DNA from: Oscillatoria princeps RMCB-10
GTDB taxonomy: Bacteria > Cyanobacteriota > Cyanobacteriia > Cyanobacteriales > Oscillatoriaceae
NCBI GenBank assembly: GCA_019359235.1
Contig: JAHHHT010000026.1
Coordinates: forward strand, 1-64,000
DNA length: 64,000 nucleotides
Direction: 5' to 3'
Position numbers and translations under genes: made by a program. The notes beneath the pieces were generated by a model. The model was not told the origin of the DNA. It searched no databases and saw only the letters and a list, made by a program, of their open reading frames with translations. Position 1 is the stretch's first letter, and each line of letters opens with the position of its first letter. This document shows positions 1 to 8,735 of the stretch, one piece after another.

Positions 1-575
1 TTTTTGGGCTTTGGGGTAGGGTGCGTTCCCTCTTAGGGAACGCACCCTACGAGTTACTGCGAACTTTGGGCTAAAGCTGTCAGCCCCTTTGGGGGAAATT
101 TTTTGGGCTTTGGGGTAGGGTGCGTTCCCTCTTAGGGAACGCACCCTACGAGTTACTGCGAACTTTGGGCTAAAGCTGTCAGCCCCTTTGGGGGAAATTT
201 TTTGGGCTTTGGGGTAGGGTGCGTTCCCTCTTAGGGAACGCACCCTACGAGTTACTGCGAACTTTGGGCTAAAGCTGTCAGCCCCTTTGGGGGAAATTTT
301 TGGGCTTTGGGGTAGGGTGCGTTCCTTCTTAGGGAACGCACCCTACGAGTTACTGCGAACTTTGGGCTAAAGCTGTCAGCCCCTTTGGGGGAAATTTTTG
401 GGCTTTGGGGTAGGGTGCGTTCCCTCTTAGGGAACGCACCCTACGAGTTACTGCGAACTTTGGGCTAAAGCTGTCAGCCCCTTTGGGGGAAATTTTTGGG
501 CTTTGGGGTAGGGTGCGTTCCCTCTTAGGGAACGCACCCTACGAGTTACTACGAACCTTTGGGCTAAAGCCCAAC
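1..575. repeat. Six-unit 98-99 bp tandem array with internal palindrome
   Basis: Six near-identical units start (at the GGGCTTTGG word) near 6, 105, 204, 302, 400 and 498. The spacing is 99, 99, 98, 98 and 98 bp, and the length difference comes from one T in a T-run. Each unit holds a perfect 16-bp inverted repeat, arms GTAGGGTGCGTTCCCT and AGGGAACGCACCCTAC around CTT, followed by a smaller hairpin GGGCT..AGCCC. Unit 4 has one C-to-T change in the first arm, and the last unit decays after about 560. The same palindrome occurs singly elsewhere in the window. The array probably continues upstream of the window. No gene lies between it and the glmU stop. Confidence 0.95.
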
Positions 576-747
576 TACGAACTGGCCGGCCCAAAAACGA
601 CCTTATATGCCGGCACAGATTCCCACAATACTAATATAGCGCAACCGGCACGCCCTGTCAACCATTTTGCCAAACTTATAGATAAAAAATTGAGGTGGGG
701 CGGCTTGATAAACCTCTCCCCACCGCAAAGACATTCCTCGCGTTTCT

Positions 748-2133
748 TCAGCTCAGATTTTCCTTATCAGATGAGTCAGCCGGCTTCGGCTTCATGCGCC
801 AACCGGGCTTAACCACCTGACGGGCGCGACCAATAACCAGAGAATCCGCCGGCACATCATCCGTCACCACAGAACCCGCCGCCACCGTAACATCTTCCCC
901 CAGAGTCACCGGCGCGACCAAAACACTATTAGAACCCACCTTAGTGCCGTCCCCGATCTGCGTCGGGTGCTTGTTCACCCCGTCGTAATTCGCAGTAATC
1001 GTGCCCGCACCGATATTAACCCGATCCCCCACAGTAGCATCTCCCAGATAAGTCAAGTGAGACGCATTGGTTTTGTCGCCCAGAGTGGTATTTTTAATCT
1101 CCACAAAATTCCCAATCCGACAGTTAGCACCCACCACAGCATGCCCTCGCAGGTGCGCGTAGGGGCCAATTCGAGTGTTTGCAGCCACCGCGCTGTCCGA
1201 AACCACCGAATAGAGCACCGTCACATTTTCCCCAATATCGCTATTTTCAATCAAACTGCCCGGACCAATCCGGCAGCCAGACCCAATAGCCGCATTGCCG
1301 CGCAAGTGCGTCTGGGGTTCAATTATCACATCCGGCTGTAACCGCACCGTATCGTCAATCGTAGTGCTGTCCGGATCGATTAAAGTCACACCGGCAGCCA
1401 TCCAGTCATCCTTGATCCGGGTTTGCAATATCTGGTAAGCTAAAGCCAGCTGCTTGCGGTCATTGACGCCGAGAATTTCCTGATAGTCCTCCACATCCAC
1501 CCCCATCACCGGATCGAGGTAGTTCACCGCATCCGTCAGGTAATATTCCTGCTGGTTGTTTTCCGCCTTTAATTGCGGCAGAACCTCAGCCAAAGCCGGC
1601 CAGTGGAAGCAATAGATCCCGGCATTAATGCGGCGATTTTGCTTTTGAGCCTGGGTGCAGTCCCTGTCCTCGACAATTTGTTTAAGAATATTATTTCCGT
1701 CGCAAAACACCCGCCCGTAGCCCTGGGGATTGGGCAAGTGAGCCGTGAGCAGAGTCGCTGCATTTTTATGTTCTTTGTGAGTTTCCAGCAGCAATTTAAT
1801 TGTCTGGGGTCTGAGCAGGGGCACATCCCCATTCAAAACCAGCAAATCTCCCTCAAATCCCTCCAGGTGAGGCAGGAGTTGCTGGACGGCGTGCCCCGTG
1901 CCCAGCTGCTGTGTTTGCTCCACAAACTCCAGACCGGCTGCAGAGTGCAAGGCTTCTCTTACCAGATGACTGCCATACCCAACAATCACAAACCGCCTGG
2001 ACGGTTGAATCGAAAGACAACTGTTGAGAACCCGCTCCACGAGGGTTCGCCCTCCCAAAAGATGCAAGACCTTGGGCAGGTCAGATTTCATGCGCGTGCC
2101 GCGCCCAGCCGCTAGAATTGCTACCGCTACCAT
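748..2133 (-). CDS. glmU: Bifunctional GlcNAc-1-P uridylyltransferase / GlcN-1-P acetyltransferase GlmU
   Basis: Makes UDP-N-acetylglucosamine for peptidoglycan and outer-membrane glycans: it acetylates glucosamine-1-phosphate, then transfers UMP, in the cytoplasm. The 461-residue length is normal for the family. The N-terminal nucleotidyltransferase domain carries the signature [11 protein letters not shown] (about residues 7-17) followed by LPKVLH. From about residue 250 the protein becomes a left-handed beta-helix of hexapeptide repeats, with the acetyltransferase motifs [10 protein letters not shown] and ASHLTYLGD (the family's catalytic His is in the latter) and [13 protein letters not shown]. 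The start is an ATG that opens directly into the beta-strand preceding the nucleotide loop. It is the first gene after the tandem array and appears monocistronic. Confidence 0.97.
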   Translation of the reverse strand: MVAVAILAAGRGTRMKSDLPKVLHLLGGRTLVERVLNSCLSIQPSRRFVIVGYGSHLVREALHSAAGLEFVEQTQQLGTGHAVQQLLPHLEGFEGDLLVLNGDVPLLRPQTIKLLLETHKEHKNAATLLTAHLPNPQGYGRVFCDGNNILKQIVEDRDCTQAQKQNRRINAGIYCFHWPALAEVLPQLKAENNQQEYYLTDAVNYLDPVMGVDVEDYQEILGVNDRKQLALAYQILQTRIKDDWMAAGVTLIDPDSTTIDDTVRLQPDVIIEPQTHLRGNAAIGSGCRIGPGSLIENSDIGENVTVLYSVVSDSAVAANTRIGPYAHLRGHAVVGANCRIGNFVEIKNTTLGDKTNASHLTYLGDATVGDRVNIGAGTITANYDGVNKHPTQIGDGTKVGSNSVLVAPVTLGEDVTVAAGSVVTDDVPADSLVIGRARQVVKPGWRMKPKPADSSDKENLS

Positions 2134-2301
2134 TCTTTATTTTGCGCTAGTCTCTCCGAGAGGAGTATACCGCGATTGCGCCCTCACGCTCCGGTTTTTT
2201 TTTAGCCAGCAGCAAAGATCGGGGAGTCAATTTTAGATTTTAGATGCAGATTTCACATCCATCCGCTGTGTCCCATTCCCCATCTAAAATTGACACAAGC
2301 C

Positions 2302-3336
2302 CTATGACGCCCGCCACGCACCGGCGTGGGGCAGCTCGCAGGCATCGGGCTGCGGTTGAGCCGGCTCTTGGGCTGCGGTTTGGATAAATTCCGCAAACTG
2401 CTCTACCAGTCGGGGATTGCGCCACCCCTTTCTGGTTTCCAGAGCGATAATCTCGAGGGCTTCTTCAATCGTGTAGGCCCGTTTGTAGGGGCGCTCGCTG
2501 ATCAGAGCGTCGTAAATATCGATAATTTGAAACACCGTAGCCAGGTAGGGAATCTCCGAGCCTGCCAAACCGTCCGGATAGCCGCTGCCGTCCCAGCGCT
2601 CGTGGTGGTGGCGAATGATGGGAAGCACACCCCGCATGGTGCGCAGGGGCTGGCAAATCTGCTGCCCGACGATCACGTGCTGCTTCATTATCTGCCACTC
2701 TTCAGGGGTTAAACTGCCCCGTTTGAGCAGCACGGCGTCTGGAACCGCTATTTTGCCGATATCGTGGAGATACCCCCCCCACATCAGCGTGCGAATTTCC
2801 GCCCGCGACAGGTTGAGAAACTCCCCAAACGCTTTTCCCAGCTGCACCAGGCGCTCGCAGTGATCGCCGGTATTGGGATCGCGGCTTTCCACGGCGCGGG
2901 CGATGGAAAACAGGACTCGCTCGGCGTGGTCTAAGTCCTCGTTGAGCCGCTTTTGACGCACCAGCGATTTCACCCGGGCGGCGAGTTCCAGGTGGTCAAA
3001 GGGTTTGGTGAGAAAATCATCCCCTCCCACCTCAATGCCTTTGATCCGCGATCGCCGGTCATTGAGCGCCGTTATGAATATCACCGGAATCAGCCGCGTC
3101 TGCTCGTCGAGCTTGAGACGCCGGCACACCTCAAACCCGTCCATTCCCGGCATCATCACGTCCAGCAGAATCACGTCGGGATTGGTTTCGCCGACGCTGT
3201 TGAGCGCTGCTGGCCCACTTTCTGCTTCAAATACGTCGTATCCCTCCACCGACAGCAGGGCAACAGCTGTCATTCGGCTGGCTGGATGATCGTCCACAAC
3301 AAGAACTTTTGGCTGTTCTGAATCGAGGAAGCTCAC
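2302..3336 (-). CDS. Response regulator with HD-GYP phosphodiesterase output (RpfG-like)
   Basis: Predicted to hydrolyse cyclic di-GMP when its receiver domain is phosphorylated. The receiver domain spans about residues 9-125, with acidic pocket VVDDHP, phospho-acceptor D59 in LLDVMMPGMDG, and K111 of the FLTKPF loop. The HD-GYP domain follows from about residue 137: the HD pair lies at 191-192 (HDIGK) and the GYP signature HHHERWDGSGYP at 243-254, so both metal and substrate motifs are intact. The start is a GTG; no better ATG precedes it. The C-terminal 20 residues are low-complexity, Ala/Pro rich. No partner kinase is adjacent. Confidence 0.93.
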   Translation of the reverse strand: MSFLDSEQPKVLVVDDHPASRMTAVALLSVEGYDVFEAESGPAALNSVGETNPDVILLDVMMPGMDGFEVCRRLKLDEQTRLIPVIFITALNDRRSRIKGIEVGGDDFLTKPFDHLELAARVKSLVRQKRLNEDLDHAERVLFSIARAVESRDPNTGDHCERLVQLGKAFGEFLNLSRAEIRTLMWGGYLHDIGKIAVPDAVLLKRGSLTPEEWQIMKQHVIVGQQICQPLRTMRGVLPIIRHHHERWDGSGYPDGLAGSEIPYLATVFQIIDIYDALISERPYKRAYTIEEALEIIALETRKGWRNPRLVEQFAEFIQTAAQEPAQPQPDACELPHAGAWRAS

Positions 3337-3657
3337 GCTGGCACACCTTGCTTTGCAAACTCTAATGGTACTTGATACATCAAAACCCGGACTCAGATAA
3401 TCATTTCTTTAAAAGTCTGTTTATACTTTTTTACCATTTTTTTAGTGCCTGAGTGGAAAATCAGGGAGCGGCGCACACGCCTCAGCCGTACATGCGTTTG
3501 GGACAGGGATCAAGGAGTTTGCCTGTCTGAAAAGCCCGGTACCGAGAAAGAACACTCCTTATTTCCAACTCACTTAATTCTAAACTGGCACAATTATACC
3601 GTGATGGAGCGAATTCTTAACTTTCCGTAACATTTCCCCCGATGGAATTCTGTACTT
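3337..3657. other. Intergenic region upstream of the HD-GYP gene
   Basis: AT-rich near 3380-3440 with T-runs, so it probably holds the promoter of the leftward HD-GYP gene. No convincing ORF, RNA or repeat was recognised. Confidence 0.4.
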
Positions 3658-4536
3658 TTAGGAAAACGCGCGGTTGAGCCAGCGCTTTTTCCAGTGGGAG
3701 GTGGGTTCCAGGGAGGACGCCTGTTGCTCCTCTTTGCGCCGGCGCACAATCGCCTCCGCTGAGTCGCACAGTTGAGGATCGCGGTAGGGTATGGCGGCGC
3801 GAGTCCGCAAGTGCTCCCGCTCTTGCGGGGAGAGAGCCGGTAAGCCGGCAGCGGTGAAACTGGCCACTGTACCGGGCGACCGGCGGCCCACCGGCGGGCT
3901 GGAGCCAACCTGCAACCCAGCTGCCATCAAGGCTGTGCGGACAGCTGCCGAGCAAGAATAGGTGGCCAAAACCCCGTCTGCCTTCAGGCATTTGCCGGCT
4001 AACCCCAGAAATTCCACTGTCCACAGTTGCGGGCAAGTTGGCGGAGAAAAGGGGTCAAGAAAAATGGCGTCCGCCTGGAAACCCGACTGGCAAACCTCCC
4101 GAAGAGTTTCTCGGGCGTCGCCAAACAGCAACCTGGCGATCAGCCGGTCTGTGTGAATTTCCCCTGATTGTACCAGTTCGGTCAAAAGCTGGGGGATAGG
4201 TGCCGGTGAGCTGTCGAGCAGATGGTGGGCAATCGCCGCTTCCGGCACGGCTGGGTCTAACTCCAGCCCCACCCATTCGACGTGGCAGTCCCGATTTACC
4301 GCCCAAATGGTTGCCAGTGCTGCCGCTGTATTATACCCCAATCCATAACAAATGTCAAGGATTCGCAGCGCCGGCTGCAAAGCTTTCACGGCGAGGCCCG
4401 TTGGCCCCACAAATTTGCCCTCGGCTTCCTGTCGCGCTCCGTGCACAGAGTGAAAGGTTTCGCCAAATTCAGCCGAGAAAAAGGTGAAAGAGCCGTCTGC
4501 GGTTTTTTCGGGAGTGAAGTTGCCGGTGGGAGGCAT
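3658..4536 (-). CDS. mnmD: MnmC-like tRNA U34 methyltransferase (MnmD type)
   Basis: Predicted SAM-dependent methyltransferase acting on 5-aminomethyl(-2-thio)uridine at the wobble position of tRNA. The 292-residue protein opens with the typical TADGSFTFFSAEFGETFHS segment. It has the Rossmann motif ILDICYGLGYNT (near residue 98), the family-diagnostic DPFSP loop in FLDPFSPPTCPQLW (near 190), and the late GVLATYSCSAAVR and PPVGRRSPGTVAS segments. The FAD-dependent oxidase half found in enterobacterial MnmC fusions is absent, as is usual for stand-alone MnmD proteins. It diverges from the small plus-strand gene at 4574. Confidence 0.88.
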   Translation of the reverse strand: MPPTGNFTPEKTADGSFTFFSAEFGETFHSVHGARQEAEGKFVGPTGLAVKALQPALRILDICYGLGYNTAAALATIWAVNRDCHVEWVGLELDPAVPEAAIAHHLLDSSPAPIPQLLTELVQSGEIHTDRLIARLLFGDARETLREVCQSGFQADAIFLDPFSPPTCPQLWTVEFLGLAGKCLKADGVLATYSCSAAVRTALMAAGLQVGSSPPVGRRSPGTVASFTAAGLPALSPQEREHLRTRAAIPYRDPQLCDSAEAIVRRRKEEQQASSLEPTSHWKKRWLNRAFS

Positions 4537-4573
4537 GGTTGTGGGTGATGCCGGTGCGATCGCCTCTTCTATT

Positions 4574-5068
4574 ATGCTACAGGAGTGCCGGGATGCCGGT
4601 GGGGCAACCCTCCCATTTTTATTGATTTTTATAAAGCGGTTTTCAATTGATGAACTGCAAATATCTGCAACCCGCAGCCTTGCCAGCGTCTGGCTGACAG
4701 CACAAGCGGTAGGGCGGGTGGGACGCCTGAATACAGTGGCAAAATTGCCAGAAATTCAACAAGTTACACTGATCTCCGTGCCGGCAGCCTTCTCACCGGC
4801 AGCCGGCACCCCTTCCCCAGATTCTTCCCCACAGCCTGACACCTTCCGAGAAGCAGTTAACAGAGCGACGATTGCGGCTCAGCTGACTCAATCCGCCAAA
4901 TCAAAGCAAGACTGGAATTTGGTTGCCGGTCAGTGGCGGGAAGCCATAGCGCTGATGGGAGCCGTGCCGGCATCCAGTCCCAATCATGCCCTCGCTCAGA
5001 AAAAAGCCGCCGAATACCAGAGTAATTTAGAATACGCCCAGAAAGCAGCAGCCACTCGCCCCCAGTAG
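4574..5068 (+). CDS. Conserved-looking cyanobacterial hypothetical protein
   Basis: The open frame extends upstream to 4484, but that part overlaps mnmD, so the ATG at 4574 is preferred (164 residues). The N-terminal half shows no recognisable domain. The C-terminal 70 residues, beginning with FREAVNRATIAAQLTQSAKS, form an amphipathic helical segment with DWNLVAGQWREAIALM and a SSPNHALAQKKAAEYQ motif. I recognise this as a tail shared by several cyanobacterial proteins of unknown role, TPR-like in spacing. Function unknown; the start is uncertain. Confidence 0.55.
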   Translation: MLQECRDAGGATLPFLLIFIKRFSIDELQISATRSLASVWLTAQAVGRVGRLNTVAKLPEIQQVTLISVPAAFSPAAGTPSPDSSPQPDTFREAVNRATIAAQLTQSAKSKQDWNLVAGQWREAIALMGAVPASSPNHALAQKKAAEYQSNLEYAQKAAATRPQ

Positions 5069-5098
5069 GGTGCGTTCCGCAAGGGAGACGCACCCCAC
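5067..5098. repeat. Single decayed copy of the GTAGGGTGCGTTCC palindrome
   Basis: Immediately after the stop at 5068 lies GTAGGGTGCGTTCC, then GCAAGGGA, then GACGCACCCCAC. This is an imperfect inverted repeat of the family amplified at 1-575. Its position just past a stop codon suggests it acts as, or inserted next to, a transcription end. Confidence 0.7.
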
Positions 5099-5145
5099 AC
5101 AGTGCCGGCAGGAATGAAAATCACCACGGAAGACAGCTGTCATCT

Positions 5146-5487
5146 TCAGAATATCCCAATTCCAGGGGGCTGAGCGCTGTAGGGGGTGGTGCTGTACTGT
5201 TCGCCAGTTGCCAAATCGGTTATAATAGCCCCGTCAAGCAGGACGTTCAAATGGTATCCGGAGAACTTCCTTCGGGCGATCAACTGGGCGCACCGGTGGC
5301 CCGATTTGCTGCGGTACAGGGCCTAGGGGCACTTGTTGTGCGCCATGACTCGCACTTCTTCAATCTCGTCAGCTATATCCTCTAGAATGGCTTTGACGGC
5401 CTTGAGCAGGTTTGCCGGAAAAGCGCTCGGCTCAAAAATCCACTGATTTTTTTGGCTAGAGGTATGTGACTTAATTATGCCTTCCAT
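5146..5487 (-). pseudogene. Small hypothetical gene split by an in-frame TAG
   Basis: Reading leftward from ATG 5487, a 54-residue frame beginning MEGIIKSHTSSQKNQ ends at TAG (5325-5323). Without any frame change the reading continues for 58 more residues, starting ALYRSKSGHRCAQ and ending PPGIGIF, to TGA at 5146. The second half has coding-like composition (KFSGYHLNVLLDGAIITD) and flows naturally from the first (EEVRVMAHNKCP). The simplest reading is one 112-residue gene with a nonsense mutation. The product is not recognised. It could instead be an expressed 54-residue protein followed by chance open sequence. Confidence 0.5.
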
Positions 5488-5736
5488 GCTACAGCATAAC
5501 TATTACAGCATAACTATTACTATCTACTAATTTGTTTTTTTGGGGACACTGTTAATGTCCCCACTTTTTTCTCTGAACTAACCTCTGTCCGGTACAAAAG
5601 GAAAAACGCAGCGTTTGGCTCAACTTCTCACTAGCGAAGCCCACTAGCGAGAAAAGGTGGGAAAAGTTAACAAAATTTTACAAAACGGTTGGGTGCCTGG
5701 AGGCTAGGATGGCCATGTTGATTTCATCTGCTGCCC

Positions 5737-6561
5737 ATGACTGACACAGATAGCGTCGTATCCCCCCAGTGGCTGTCCCAACACCTCAATGACCCGCAAG
5801 TGGCGGTCGTCGATTGTCGCTTTTCCCTGGCAGACCCGCAACTGGGCCAAAACCAATACAGCGAAAGTCACATTCCCGGAGCTTTTTATCTGGATTTGAA
5901 CCGGCATCTTTCCAGTCCTGCAGGCCGGCACGGGGGGCGTCACCCCTTGCCCGTAACGGCTCAGCTGGCTGAGACACTAGCCGGCATCGGGGTGAATTTC
6001 CAAGAAACTTTGGTTGTCGCTTATGACGATTCGCGGTTGGCTTTCGCCGCTCGCCTGTGGTGGCTGCTGCGCTACCTGGGACACGACCGAGTTGCCCTCC
6101 TGGATGGGGGGTTCACCGGCTGGCAAAAGGCTGGGTATCCTGTAACTGCTGAACTGCCGGTGGCCAATAAAGGAAACTTTGCGCCCCAATTGCGACCGGA
6201 GCGAGTGGTGGATATCGAATATGTGAGAGCCCGCAAAGATTTGGCGGGAGTGGCGCTGGTGGATTCCCGCGAGCCAGACCGCTACCGGGGCGAGCGAGAG
6301 CCAATTGACCCGAAGGCAGGTCACATTCCAGCAGCGGTGAATTACCCCTGGCAAGAAGTCACCGACGCACAGGGCAATGTGCGACCGGCATCCGAGCAAA
6401 AACTGCGGTGGAAAGACTTGGAGCCGGCTGAGGAAATCATGGTCTACTGCGGTTCCGGCGTCACAGCCTGCATCAACCTGCTGTCCCTGGAAATCGCCGG
6501 CATCCCCACCGGCAAACTCTACGCCGGCAGCTGGAGCGACTGGTGCTCCTATATGATTTAG
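5737..6561 (+). CDS. Sulfurtransferase, two-domain rhodanese family
   Basis: Moves sulfane sulfur from thiosulfate or 3-mercaptopyruvate to a thiophilic acceptor in the cytoplasm. The 274-residue protein has two rhodanese domains. The N-terminal inactive one (about 10-130) has HIPGAFYLDL and DGGFTGWQKAGYP. The catalytic one (about 150-274) has VDSREPDRYRG, GHIPAAVNYPW and the active-site loop CGSGVTA with Cys at about residue 238. In this family a CG(S/T)GVTA loop is typical of mercaptopyruvate sulfurtransferases, whereas basic residues after the Cys are typical of thiosulfate enzymes. The C-terminal LYAGSWSDWCSY is also typical. A terminator follows about 65 bp downstream. Confidence 0.93.
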   Translation: MTDTDSVVSPQWLSQHLNDPQVAVVDCRFSLADPQLGQNQYSESHIPGAFYLDLNRHLSSPAGRHGGRHPLPVTAQLAETLAGIGVNFQETLVVAYDDSRLAFAARLWWLLRYLGHDRVALLDGGFTGWQKAGYPVTAELPVANKGNFAPQLRPERVVDIEYVRARKDLAGVALVDSREPDRYRGEREPIDPKAGHIPAAVNYPWQEVTDAQGNVRPASEQKLRWKDLEPAEEIMVYCGSGVTACINLLSLEIAGIPTGKLYAGSWSDWCSYMI

Positions 6562-6626
6562 CTCCCTGCTCGCACCGGCAGCTCTAATCTTATCATGTTC
6601 GGTTAATCATTCAGCACAAAAGCCAG

Positions 6627-6655
6627 ACGCCCCCTGCGAGGGGGCGTGTCTTTTT
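6627..6655 (+). terminator. Rho-independent terminator after the sulfurtransferase
   Basis: A perfect 9-bp stem, ACGCCCCCT and AGGGGGCGT, closes a GCG loop and is followed within three bases by TTTTT. It lies 66 bp past the sulfurtransferase stop and before the small gene at 6806. Confidence 0.85.
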
Positions 6656-6805
6656 GATAGGTCATTCAACGGAATCTGTATCAGTATGTCTGAAGGGGGA
6701 CTGGGAAAAGCTCACCCCCCTTTTCTTTACAATTCCTAACACATGTTATGGCAAATCTGTGCTATCAGAAAAATAGAGTCTGTTTTTGGTAACAAAGGAG
6801 ACAGT

Positions 6806-7021
6806 ATGTTTTTAATGGACAAAAAAAATTACGATTTGTTAGAAGTGATGGCGCTGGAAGATATGTACGATCCGTGCAAGTCTAATATTACCGCACGGTC
6901 GCACTCAGGGGAAGAAATGCAAGACCCGGAAACCTTCCTCAAATCGGAGCTGATGTTCCCTTCCGGGGAGCCGCTACCGCGCTGCTGGGTGGATGCGCAC
7001 TACCAGCACGCCTGTGCGTGA
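6806..7021 (+). CDS. Small acidic conserved-looking protein, 71 aa
   Basis: The frame is open from 6743, but the ATG at 6806 is preceded at 5-bp spacing by AAAGGAG, a strong ribosome binding site. The 71-residue protein begins MFLMDKKNYDLLEVMALEDM and has a central HSGEEMQDPETFLKSELMF and a C-terminal GEPLPRCWVDAHY. I recall similar short proteins in cyanobacteria without an assigned function. It is not membrane-associated by composition and has two cysteines near the C-terminus. Between a terminator and a repeat-rich gap it appears to be its own transcription unit. Confidence 0.65.
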   Translation: MFLMDKKNYDLLEVMALEDMYDPCKSNITARSHSGEEMQDPETFLKSELMFPSGEPLPRCWVDAHYQHACA

Positions 7022-7404
7022 AGGGTGGCGGCTCCGCAAGTGGGATAGCGCGGTGAAAAATGGGCGTTACTCTGCCGGTGCTTGCACTCTTCCTTTGGGT
7101 AGATTTTTACAGCCTGAAGGTGGGCGCTGTTTTCTATAGCACCGGCAGCTGCATGACTGAGCCGGCAGAATAAATTTTGCTGCTAGACAAACAAAGCCGG
7201 CTTTGGCGGGTTATTGTAGAAGTGATTAGGCGGATTGGCGGTGGGGCGAGTGATAGGCGGCTGGCTTGATAATGAACCGCGCCTGAGCCAAGGACGCCAA
7301 GAAAGAAAATAAAGTATTTGAAAAGGTAGAAAGCCGGTTGCTTAAAGAAATCGGGTTTGTCGCCACCGGCGGGGCTGACAAATCATTGAGAACGGCTATA
7401 GAGT
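7022..7404. other. Gene-free stretch with dispersed-repeat fragments
   Basis: At about 7264-7296 it contains the gaaccgcgcctgagccaagg / acgccaagaaag repeat, which recurs at 29304, 40803 (reverse), 44620 and 63345. At about 7376-7397 it contains a one-ended piece of the TATAGC terminal-repeat family (aatcattgagaacggctata). No ORF with coding character was seen. Confidence 0.6.
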
Positions 7405-7716
7405 TCACTCACCTGTAAACCGGTCGCGCCCAATATGAACTTCCCACTCCACAACCCGAGCTGAATCCGCTAACATGCCGTCTCGCGCGCGAGGGCTAGT
7501 GCTGACAATGGCCAGAGCCTCCTCTTGGCTCTCGGCTTGTATGACCCAGAGTCCTGTTCCATCGTGAGGGAAAAAAGGCCCGCAGCAAAGCAGAACGCCT
7601 TTGTCATATTGTTCGCGGAACCAAGCGAGCTGATTTTGGTCGTGTTCAGGATGCTCCTTCTTGTATTCGTAATAGGTTGGGACAGTCGCGACAACAACAG
7701 CAAATAGTTTAGCCAT
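7405..7716 (-). CDS. YCII-related domain protein
   Basis: A 103-residue ferredoxin-like alpha/beta barrel protein of the YciI family, of unknown substrate. It opens with the strand LFAVVVATVPTYYEYKKEH and has the central segment WFREQYDKGVLLCCGPFF and GTGLWVIQAESQEEALAIV, which match the family's beta-alpha-beta core. The true start is the ATG at 7716, with GAGAG-type ribosome binding sequence upstream; a GTG one codon earlier also keeps the frame open. It is a single gene with the upstream region to the right. Confidence 0.8.
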   Translation of the reverse strand: MAKLFAVVVATVPTYYEYKKEHPEHDQNQLAWFREQYDKGVLLCCGPFFPHDGTGLWVIQAESQEEALAIVSTSPRARDGMLADSARVVEWEVHIGRDRFTGE

Positions 7717-8058
7717 CACACTCTCTCTTTAAGGGTGTTATATTTCCCGCAGGTTTCTTCCTTGCGCGAGCCAAGGTACTGAGTCTTATAAGTAGCTCAA
7801 CAAGCCACTGATTTAGGACTATTCAATAGTAATGCTTGCTTTGGTCTTGTGTCAAGCCCTCTCAGGGAGGGAGAATCTCAAGGCTTGCCGGTGGGTTCAC
7901 TGGGCGCTTCCCAGACTTCCCCATGTTTTTAGCATTCGAGCTTTTTGCCGCAGCCCGTTTCTGAGTCGCCGGCACGCGGTTGTTGAAGAGTGACCAGCCG
8001 GATATTATATCTGATTATCCCGGGTTTCCTAAACGTGAGAAAATCAGAGGGAATCAGT
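7717..8058. other. Intergenic region, no recognised element
   Basis: Holds the presumed promoter of the YCII gene and the 5' flank of the decayed locus at 8059. No ORF, RNA fold or dispersed repeat was recognised. Confidence 0.35.
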
Positions 8059-8392
8059 GTGACCGCCGAGAGATTAGAAGAACATGTCTGATTTAGAGCG
8101 CGAGGTGGCGTTCTTGGCAACGAGAGTTTTGCAGCTGGAAACCCAGCAAATTGCTTTGAAGAAAGCTATTGCCGAGCTGGAATTTCGGCTGGATGTCCTG
8201 ACGGACAGATTTAACAGCCGGTCGGGAGAGACACCGCCGGCAAATTTTGCGCAGGCTCTGGAAAGGTTGAGAAGGCAGATTGCGCAACTGCAAGAGCGGG
8301 TTAATCTCGCCGGGAGTGGGAGCGACTCGCTGGAAAGTGCCGGCACTCTCAAGGAACCGGCAAGTAAGAATAATGTGGCGTTTGGGAGTGCC
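8059..8392 (+). pseudogene. Coiled-coil small protein gene, frameshifted near its start
   Basis: A GTG at 8059 has a well-placed GAGGG ribosome binding sequence and reads MTAERLEEHV before a TGA. The overlapping +1 frame from ATG 8084 continues SDLEREVAFLATRVLQLETQ, which completes the heptad pattern smoothly. The original gene therefore probably began at 8059 and has lost or gained a base near 8085. The rest is a coiled coil rich in Leu, Glu and Arg (residues 3-73 of the ATG frame). Such ERLE..V..LEREV starts are common on small antitoxin-like proteins. The frame runs on, without its own stop, into a toxin remnant. Confidence 0.5.
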
Positions 8393-8668
8393 GGTGATGA
8401 GGAGAGCGTGAGGTTGGGTATCGATGGCTCGGATCACCCGACAGTCTTAGAGTGGGCAGCTGAAGAAGGGCGAGTCTTACTCACCCATGACGTGGCGACG
8501 ATTACACAGTATGCCTATCAACGAGTTGAGGCAGGGCAATCGATGCCAGGAGTATTTGAAGTGAGCCTTTCCATTCCAATTGGTCGCGCAATATAAGATA
8601 TTTTGTTGTTGGCGGAATGCAGTTTGGACAGTGCATGGTAAGGTCAAGTGCGCTATCTGCCCCTGTAA
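8393..8668 (+). pseudogene. Remnant of a DUF5615 PIN-like toxin
   Basis: The frame shared with the upstream coiled coil becomes recognisably DUF5615-like from about 8396: EESVRLGIDGSDHPTVLEW, then AAEEGRVLLTHDVATITQYA and PGVFEVS. The family's N-terminal strand with its first catalytic Asp is missing, so this is a 5'-truncated copy. After the TAA at 8594 the same frame continues the family's C-terminus (DILLLAECSLDSAW, TAA, GQVRYLPL) to TAA 8666. Two codons that should be Glu (GAA) are thus TAA. One deletion plus two nonsense changes indicate a dead toxin. Confidence 0.72.
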
Positions 8669-8683
8669 AGTATTTCAGATGCC

Positions 8684-8716
8684 AGAAACCCGGTTTATTA
8701 AATAAACCGGGTTTCT
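8684..8716. repeat. Perfect 16-bp inverted repeat, GAAACCCGGTTT family
   Basis: AGAAACCCGGTTTATT and its exact complement flank a single A. It sits between the convergent toxin remnant and MBOAT gene and could end transcription both ways. Family members occur at 22501, 29420, 29537, 50789 and 50842. Confidence 0.85.
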
Positions 8717-8735
8717 TAAGCTCGCCAATCGAGAG

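Noticed and set aside
1-575. CRISPR array
   Set aside because: Units are head-to-tail identical copies of 98-99 bp without variable spacers, and no cas genes are present.
8084-8596. Intact 170-residue novel fusion protein
   Set aside because: The C-terminal half is clearly a truncated DUF5615 protein that continues past two stops, so decay is the simpler reading.
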